Below are positions 58,930 through 64,000 of a DNA stretch of 64,000 bases, one piece after another. Position 1 is the stretch's first letter; each line of letters starts with the position of its first letter. The notes below the pieces were generated by a model that saw nothing but the letters and a program-made list of their open reading frames with translations, did no database searches and was not told the origin of the DNA. Position numbers and translations under genes: made by a program. Source of the DNA: Tissierella sp. (lineage in GTDB: Bacteria; Bacillota; Clostridia; Tissierellales; Tissierellaceae); the NCBI RefSeq assembly GCF_031460495.1, contig NZ_JAVKTS010000005.1:62001-126000 (forward strand), read 5' to 3'.

Positions 58930-59484
58930 TTGCAACAAATAGTAAATATCATAGGTAACAAAGAATCTGATCAGATTTTATATGGTGAAGAAGATTTTGC
59001 CTACATTTTTGAAACCTATTATAAAAGGGTTTACAACTATATATATTATAGAATTAATTCCTATCATGGAACCGAAGATTTGACTAGTCAGATCTTTGAA
59101 AAAGTTATGATAAAAATAGATACCTATAATAAGGAAAAGGGGCCCTTTGATGTATGGTTATTTGGTATAGCAAAAAATGTAGTCAATGATTATTTTAGAG
59201 ACTTAAAAAAGCATAGGATATTTTCAATTGACTCAGTTAAAGAAGCAATATCAAGCAAAAAATCACCAGAAGATATAATTGAGAGTAAAGAAACAAGTGA
59301 AGAACTTCTAAGAGCGTTAAAAGTTTTAAATGTAAGGGAGCAAAATATGATAGCACTTAAATTCGGTGCAAATTTAAAAAATGTAGATGTAGCAGAAATA
59401 TTAAATCTTACTGAAAGTAATGTAGGAGTAATTCTCTATCGTGCAATGAAAAAATTAAAAAAAGAATTAGAGAAGGAGGTTTAA
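58930..59484 (+). CDS. ECF-type sigma-70 factor
   Basis: A 184-residue sigma factor. Region 2 (about 30-95) has YYKRVYNYIYYRI, TEDLTSQIFEKVM and FDVWLFGIAKNVVNDYFR. Region 4 (about 125-180) has LNVREQNMIALKFGANL, VAEILNLTESNVGVILYRAMKKLKKEL. GGAGGG precedes a TTG start. The next gene, 2 bases after the stop, is a membrane protein likely to be its anti-sigma factor. The trigger is unknown. Confidence 0.88.
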   Translation: MQQIVNIIGNKESDQILYGEEDFAYIFETYYKRVYNYIYYRINSYHGTEDLTSQIFEKVMIKIDTYNKEKGPFDVWLFGIAKNVVNDYFRDLKKHRIFSIDSVKEAISSKKSPEDIIESKETSEELLRALKVLNVREQNMIALKFGANLKNVDVAEILNLTESNVGVILYRAMKKLKKELEKEV

Positions 59485-59486
59485 GT

Positions 59487-60443
59487 ATGAATAATGATAA
59501 AAAGCTTGAAGATAGGTTCTCTATGGATATGGATAACTATATCAATGGGAAAGAAAATTTATATTTTGAGGATAAGGAATACAAGGAACTTTTAGAATTA
59601 GGAAAAACTTTGTCTCATGAAGATTTTAGTGTAAATAGCAATAAATCAGAGATATTTAATAGGTCCTTAGAGAATATCAAGAAACATAAAGGAGAAGATA
59701 ATATGAAAAAGTCAAAGAAAGTTATTATAAAAGTAGCTTCTATTGCATTGATATGTATATTGGGCATATCTACCATGAGAACATCATTTGCCCAGGAGTT
59801 GGTGGATAAGATAGCAAACTTTATATCCATTGGCCATGTAACAGTTTATGAAGATCCTATGCTTAATGAAGGAGAACTCATCCAGATTCCAGATGAATTA
59901 AAGGGCAAAATTTTTGATAAAGATGGAAATCCAATAGAAGAATTTATAGTAGGTACTCCTAATGTAATGTATACTGCTGAAGGAGAAGAAATAGATAGAA
60001 TTGAATCTGAAACCATGAAGATAATGACAGTATCTGAAGCTGAAAGAGAAGAAGGCAATTTGGTAGTAAGAGATACAGAAGAATTAAATACCTACACTAG
60101 TTTTACAGTTAAACTTCCTAAATATCTACCTGAAGGATATGAATTTGACAGAGCGGAATTCTTTAAAGATGAAAATGGTATTGTAGAAGATACAAAATAT
60201 ATATCTTTGTATTTTACTAATGATGAAACTGGAGAATACATCTATATGCAGCAAAGATATGCAGATGAAGAAACTGCATATGAAACTGGAGGATATAAGG
60301 TTGAGAAAATAGAAATCAATGGAGTAGATGCCATAATATATGATAATAGTTTAGACTGGGAAGACGAAGGTGTCATTTACTCATTAAACGGTAGAGGAAT
60401 TCCAAGAGACGAACTGATAAAGACTGCAGAATCTTTTAAATAA
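59487..60443 (+). CDS. DUF4367-containing anti-sigma-like membrane protein
   Basis: A 318-residue single-pass protein. The N-terminal 75 residues are charged and cytosolic, a helix spans about 78-98 (VIIKVASIALICILGIS), and the exterior portion ends in a DUF4367-like domain (FTVKLPKYLPEGYEFDRAEF, VEKIEINGVDAIIYD). Sitting behind an ECF sigma gene with a 2-base gap, it is probably the anti-sigma factor. It lacks the classical HxxxCxxC zinc motif, so sigma binding would use another surface. Confidence 0.75.
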   Translation: MNNDKKLEDRFSMDMDNYINGKENLYFEDKEYKELLELGKTLSHEDFSVNSNKSEIFNRSLENIKKHKGEDNMKKSKKVIIKVASIALICILGISTMRTSFAQELVDKIANFISIGHVTVYEDPMLNEGELIQIPDELKGKIFDKDGNPIEEFIVGTPNVMYTAEGEEIDRIESETMKIMTVSEAEREEGNLVVRDTEELNTYTSFTVKLPKYLPEGYEFDRAEFFKDENGIVEDTKYISLYFTNDETGEYIYMQQRYADEETAYETGGYKVEKIEINGVDAIIYDNSLDWEDEGVIYSLNGRGIPRDELIKTAESFK

Positions 60444-60508
60444 AATCTCTAGGTTTTATCATCACATCAAACTCATCTGCTTGTATGAGACAAGGAAGAA
60501 AAATATAG

Positions 60509-60550
60509 AAACAGTGATCAAATCTTACATGATTTGTATCGCTGTTTTTT
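60509..60550 (+). terminator. Terminator of the sigma/anti-sigma pair
   Basis: AAACAGTGAT with inner AAATC pairs with GATTT and ATCGCTGTTT, with one wobble and small internal loop, followed by T's. Confidence 0.75.
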
Positions 60551-60598
60551 ACTGTTTAACATGATAGTAGCTTGTAATATTACTACAATTTTACTCCA

Positions 60599-60628
60599 TT
60601 GAATTAATTATATATAGTATGATACAAT
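60599..60628 (+). promoter_or_regulatory. Possible promoter of the SRAP gene
   Basis: TTGAAT (60599-60604), 18 bases, TACAAT (60623-60628). The leader also contains GTAGTA...TACTAC, a small hairpin. I see no LexA-type box. Confidence 0.45.
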
Positions 60629-60729
60629 TACACTTAATATGGGGAATAGATGAGGCTTATATATAAAGAATAATTAAAATTTGTAGTACATAAATACTAC
60701 TGGATAAGAAGGGTAATCAGGAGGTTGCT

Positions 60730-61359
60730 ATGTGTGGAAGATTTATGCTTGATAGTGATATAGAGGAATTATTGAGACAGTATAGAGTAGTCAATAGAGA
60801 AGTTGCTGATTATAATAAAGCTACTATCTATCCATCTGAAAATGTACCTATTGTAATGGATGATAAAGGGAGAACTTTAAAGTCTGCAACATGGGGATTC
60901 CCTCTCAGTGGGAAAGGTAAGCTTGTTATTAATGCAAGAAGTGAGTCCCTAGCTCATAAGCATATGTTTAAAAACTCCTTTAACAATGCAAGGTGTATTA
61001 TTCCTGCTAATCTATTTTATGAGTGGAAGGATGAAGGAGATAAAAAGAAAGTAAAGCATGAGATATATTTAAAGGAAAAAAACATTATTTCCTTGGGAGG
61101 ATTATTTAAAGTTATACCTGATGATAAGGGGAATAAGGTCTTGTCATTTGTAATAGTGACAACTGAATCCAATAGTCACATGAAAGATATCCATTCCAGA
61201 ATGCCTCTGATAATAAATAATGATGCATTGGATTATTGGCTGGACAAAAAAACCTCAGAGAACATTATTGAGGAAATATATAAAGTCAATGCAATGCATG
61301 AACTTAGTATAGACCGAATAAATGTAGAAGAACCTTTTGAACAGATGAGGCTGTTTTGA
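60730..61359 (+). CDS. yedK: SRAP-domain protein (YedK/HMCES)
   Basis: A 209-residue SOS-response-associated protein that crosslinks abasic sites in single-stranded DNA through its N-terminal cysteine. C2 is exposed after Met removal (MCGRFML). Other active-site residues are in NARSESL (about 75-81), PANLFYEWK (E, about 102) and IHSRMPLI (H, about 158). AGGAGG precedes the ATG. It is transcribed alone. Confidence 0.94.
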   Translation: MCGRFMLDSDIEELLRQYRVVNREVADYNKATIYPSENVPIVMDDKGRTLKSATWGFPLSGKGKLVINARSESLAHKHMFKNSFNNARCIIPANLFYEWKDEGDKKKVKHEIYLKEKNIISLGGLFKVIPDDKGNKVLSFVIVTTESNSHMKDIHSRMPLIINNDALDYWLDKKTSENIIEEIYKVNAMHELSIDRINVEEPFEQMRLF

Positions 61360-61425
61360 TTCATATATAGATGCAATTAAATGGGTTAGTAAGGGAATCG
61401 CTAAAATATATGAGGGGTTGAAAAT

Positions 61426-61989
61426 ATGAGACGAAAAGATAGGGAAATGAGCAGGGAATTTGGTATAGAAGTCATAGATAAATCAAGTTATGGAGTTGCT
61501 TCTATGATTGGAGAAGATAATGAGCCTTATGGAGTTCCTCTTTCTATTGTAAGAGATGGAGATAATTTGTATTTTCATTCAGCTATGGATGGAAGAAAAG
61601 TAAAGATATTTGAGAAAAATTCTAAAGTTAGTGTATCCTTTATAGGAGAAGTAAAAGTACCGGAAAATTATACAAAAGAAGAATTAGATGAAATAGCGAA
61701 GGATGAGTCCAAGGCAAGGCTACTTATTAGTAATGTTTTAACAACAGAATATGAATCAGCAATTGTAAAAGGCAAAATAAATTTAGTAGAAGATGAAGAA
61801 GAAAAGATTAAGGCTATAAGATTAATATGTGAAAAATACACTCCAACAAAAATGGACTATTTTAACTTAGCAATTAAGTCAGGTTTAAAATTGATTAATG
61901 TGTATAAAATAGGAATTCAAGATATTACTGCTAAAAGAAAAAAATACGATTCACATGGCGAAGAAATGAAATGGGGTAGAATGGAGTAA
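61426..61989 (+). CDS. Flavin-binding pyridoxamine 5'-phosphate oxidase-like protein (NimA type)
   Basis: A 187-residue split-barrel protein. YGVASMIGEDNEPYGVPLSI (about 20-39), LYFHSAMDGRKVKIFEKNSKVSVSF (split, about 47-72) and the LTTEYESAIVKGKI segment (about 106-119) match the group that contains nitroimidazole-resistance NimA. Such proteins bind FMN and reduce small molecules; the physiological substrate is unknown. GAGGGG precedes the ATG at 61426; ATG 61447 is an alternative. Followed by a MATE exporter. Confidence 0.82.
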   Translation: MRRKDREMSREFGIEVIDKSSYGVASMIGEDNEPYGVPLSIVRDGDNLYFHSAMDGRKVKIFEKNSKVSVSFIGEVKVPENYTKEELDEIAKDESKARLLISNVLTTEYESAIVKGKINLVEDEEEKIKAIRLICEKYTPTKMDYFNLAIKSGLKLINVYKIGIQDITAKRKKYDSHGEEMKWGRME

Positions 61990-62025
61990 ATATATATCAA
62001 GAGATTAAACAATATGGAGGATTAA

Positions 62026-63390
62026 ATGGAAAAGTCATTAATAGAAAAGGACACAAAGAAAAACTATATTTTTTCTAGGAAAAACCTAATTTATCTAATC
62101 TTGCCCCTTATAGTTGAGCAGCTGCTGGCAGTAGCCGTTGGTATGGCAGACACCGTAATGGTTGCCAGTGTTGGGGAAAGGGCAGTATCAGCAGTATCAT
62201 TAGTGGATTCAATAAATATTTTGCTCATAAACATATTTGGAGCATTGGCAACAGGTGGAGCAGTGGTTGCAGGCCAATATATAGGAAGAAATGAAAGTAA
62301 AAAGGCCTCGGAGGCAGGGGAGCAGCTCATAGTATTTGTAACACTTATTTCCCTAGTTATAATGGCATTGATGTATGCTGCTAGAAGCTTTATATTAAAT
62401 GTAGTATTTGGATCAATAGAGCCACTGGTAGCAGAGTATGCCAATACCTATATGATGATTGTATTTGCAAGTATTCCTTTTATAGCAATATATAATAGTG
62501 GAGCTGCATTATTTAGGGCTATGGGAAATTCTCAAATAACTATGAAAACCTCTTTGATTATGAATACCATCAATGTTGTGGGTAATGCAATATTAATATA
62601 TGGATTTCGAATGGGGGTTGAAGGGGTTGCTATTCCAACCCTTTTATCTAGAGCAGTTGCTGCAATAATCATTGTTTTATTACTTAGGGATAAAAACCTT
62701 ACTATTCATATAAGTAAGCCCTTCAAATACAAATTTAATAGAAAAATGGTTAAAAATATTCTTCAAATAGGAGTACCGAATGGTATAGAAAATAGCATGT
62801 TTCAGCTAGGCAAGATATTATTATTAAGTGTAGTATCAGGATTTGGAACAGCTGCTATTACTGCAAATGCAGTTGCAGGTACGGTTACAGGATTTCAATT
62901 TCTACCTGCTGCAGCCATAGGATTAGGTCTGGTTACTGTAGTTAGCCAGTGTGTTGGAGCTGGAGATTATGACCAAGCCAGATATTATACCAAAGTCCTT
63001 CTTAAATATGCTTATATTGCTTTAGCTATTGTAAATGGAATTATAATACTATCATCATCATTTATACTGAAGGTATACAATCTATCGCCAGATACGGCAG
63101 CACTTGCTAGAAAGATAATAATATTTTATGGAATAAATGCTTGCATAGCATGGCCAGTAGGATTTACCCTTGCGAATACCTTAAGGGCTGCAAAGGATGT
63201 ACGATATGCAATGATAGTAAGTGTAGGCTCCATGTGGATTACAAGGATTGGACTAGGCATATTGTTTGCTAGATACTTAGACTTTGGAATGTTTGGTGTC
63301 TGGATGGCTATGATTTGTGACTGGTATGTAAGAGCTGGATTCTTCATTCATCGATATAGAGGGAATAAGTGGGAGAAGAAAGCAGTATAA
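62026..63390 (+). CDS. MATE-family multidrug exporter
   Basis: A 454-residue membrane protein with twelve predicted helices in two six-helix halves. Landmarks are LPLIVEQLLAVAVGMADTVMVASVG (split, about 28-52), GAALFRAMGNSQ (about 163), and in the second half GIGVPNGIENSMFQLGK-like IGVPNGIENSMF (about 247). MATE proteins export cationic compounds using Na+ or H+. TGGAGG precedes the ATG. Its 3' end is close to the next gene, suggesting cotranscription. Confidence 0.9.
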   Translation: MEKSLIEKDTKKNYIFSRKNLIYLILPLIVEQLLAVAVGMADTVMVASVGERAVSAVSLVDSINILLINIFGALATGGAVVAGQYIGRNESKKASEAGEQLIVFVTLISLVIMALMYAARSFILNVVFGSIEPLVAEYANTYMMIVFASIPFIAIYNSGAALFRAMGNSQITMKTSLIMNTINVVGNAILIYGFRMGVEGVAIPTLLSRAVAAIIIVLLLRDKNLTIHISKPFKYKFNRKMVKNILQIGVPNGIENSMFQLGKILLLSVVSGFGTAAITANAVAGTVTGFQFLPAAAIGLGLVTVVSQCVGAGDYDQARYYTKVLLKYAYIALAIVNGIIILSSSFILKVYNLSPDTAALARKIIIFYGINACIAWPVGFTLANTLRAAKDVRYAMIVSVGSMWITRIGLGILFARYLDFGMFGVWMAMICDWYVRAGFFIHRYRGNKWEKKAV

Positions 63391-63413
63391 AATCTACGGA
63401 GGTAAATTTAATT

Positions 63414-63956
63414 ATGAAACTTTTTTTTATATCAGATATCCATGGATCATTATTTTATTTAAAGGAAGCATTAGATAAATTTCATGAAGAGAAGGCTGAT
63501 TACTTAGTGATATTAGGTGATATTCTATATCATGGAGCAAGAAATCCATTGCCTGTAGAATATAATCCTAAAGAAGTAATAGGACTAATCAATAGCTACT
63601 CAGATAAGATAATTGCTGTTAGAGGTAATTGTGATAGTGAGGTTGATGAAATGGTATTAAACTTCCCTATTATGTCAACTTACTCTAACATAATATATAA
63701 GGATAAAAGATTGTTTTTAACCCATGGTCACATATTTAATGAAGATAATATGCCTAAGCTAAGTGATGGAGATCTATTTATTTATGGTCATTTTCATATT
63801 CCAAGGGCAGAGAAAAAGTATAATATTTATTTTATTAATCCAGGCTCCATTTCTTTACCAAAGGAAAACAATCCACATACTTATGGGGTATTAGAAGGAA
63901 ATAAATTTACAATAAAAGACCTTGGTGGTAATGTTTTCAAGGAGATAACAATATAA
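63414..63956 (+). CDS. yfcE: YfcE-type metallophosphodiesterase
   Basis: A 180-residue calcineurin-like hydrolase. Metal ligands are seen in ISDIHG (D8, H10), LGDILYHG (about 38), RGNCDSE (about 77), THGH (about 107) and YGHFHIPR (about 131). YfcE-type enzymes cleave phosphodiester bonds in vitro; the natural substrate is unclear. GGAGG lies 9 bases before the ATG at 63414, so codons upstream that overlap the MATE gene are not used. The final 44 bases of the window show no further feature. Confidence 0.9.
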   Translation: MKLFFISDIHGSLFYLKEALDKFHEEKADYLVILGDILYHGARNPLPVEYNPKEVIGLINSYSDKIIAVRGNCDSEVDEMVLNFPIMSTYSNIIYKDKRLFLTHGHIFNEDNMPKLSDGDLFIYGHFHIPRAEKKYNIYFINPGSISLPKENNPHTYGVLEGNKFTIKDLGGNVFKEITI

Positions 63957-64000
63957 TTCAAATCCCTCATACCTGGGTATACTATATATACTAAAAAAAT

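Noticed and set aside
1-64000. CRISPR arrays, insertion sequences and prophage
   Set aside because: No regularly spaced direct repeats, transposase, integrase or phage structural genes were found on either strand.

Overview
The window looks like chromosome of a low-GC, anaerobic, amino-acid-fermenting Gram-positive bacterium of the Clostridia/Tissierellia type. The support is AT-rich codon use, strong GGAGG ribosome sites, amino-acid catabolic enzymes (methionine gamma-lyase, tryptophanase, indolepyruvate:ferredoxin oxidoreductase), [FeFe]-hydrogenases, a V-type ATPase, a large Firmicutes-type SRP RNA beside dnaX-ybaB-recR, and a Spo0E-like small phosphatase. I see no transposase, prophage or CRISPR array. 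The species assignment is inference.

Layout. 1-5.2 kb: end of an ABC-2 exporter, methionine gamma-lyase, tRNA-Arg(CCT) touching tadA, an NhaC antiporter and tRNA-Ser(CGA). 5.3-6.7 kb: arsR-arsP-like efflux pair behind a perfect 16-bp inverted repeat. 6.8-9.2 kb: secreted RCC1/copper-amine-oxidase-N/CAP protein. 9.3-14.5 kb: two-component system plus FtsX-type ABC transporter whose promoter carries four direct repeats at exact 11-bp spacing. 14.5-22.2 kb: dps, HxlR regulator, diguanylate cyclase, uracil-type permease with an attenuator-like leader, nucleoside hydrolase, iorAB. 22.4-31 kb: nine-gene V-ATPase operon.

31-39.6 kb: a membrane zinc-protease-like protein converges on a divergently oriented XRE-TPR regulator and an unlisted 49-codon secreted peptide gene. 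I read this as a candidate RRNPP-type peptide signalling cassette. It is divergent from a hydrogenase locus made of a Rex-like repressor, a [2Fe-2S] ferredoxin, a PAS-containing sensory hydrogenase, a PP2C phosphatase and a group B hydrogenase. 39.6-45.9 kb: tryptophanase, a MoxR-DUF58-DUF4129 operon bracketed by two near-identical palindromic terminators, and pncB.

45.9-46.4 kb holds no ORF but carries a consensus promoter, two long-range complementary helices and a strand-specific terminator. I interpret this as a free-standing structured RNA of about 440 nt and could not match it to a known family. 46.5-48.9 kb: feoAB with a perfect Fur box. 49-55.5 kb: Spo0E-like peptide, J-domain protein, CD3324 and YaaR family proteins, and a small flagellin locus (FliK-like protein, flagellin, FliS). 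55.5-58.7 kb: SRP RNA and tRNA-Ser(GGA) divergent from dnaX-ybaB-recR. 58.9-64 kb: ECF sigma/anti-sigma pair, SRAP protein, flavin-binding oxidase-like protein, MATE exporter and YfcE-type phosphodiesterase.

The genes fit an anaerobe that oxidises amino acids to reduced ferredoxin (IorAB) and disposes of electrons as H2. It senses H2 or redox state through HydS, PP2C and the Rex-like protein, and manages iron through Fur-controlled feoAB and Dps.
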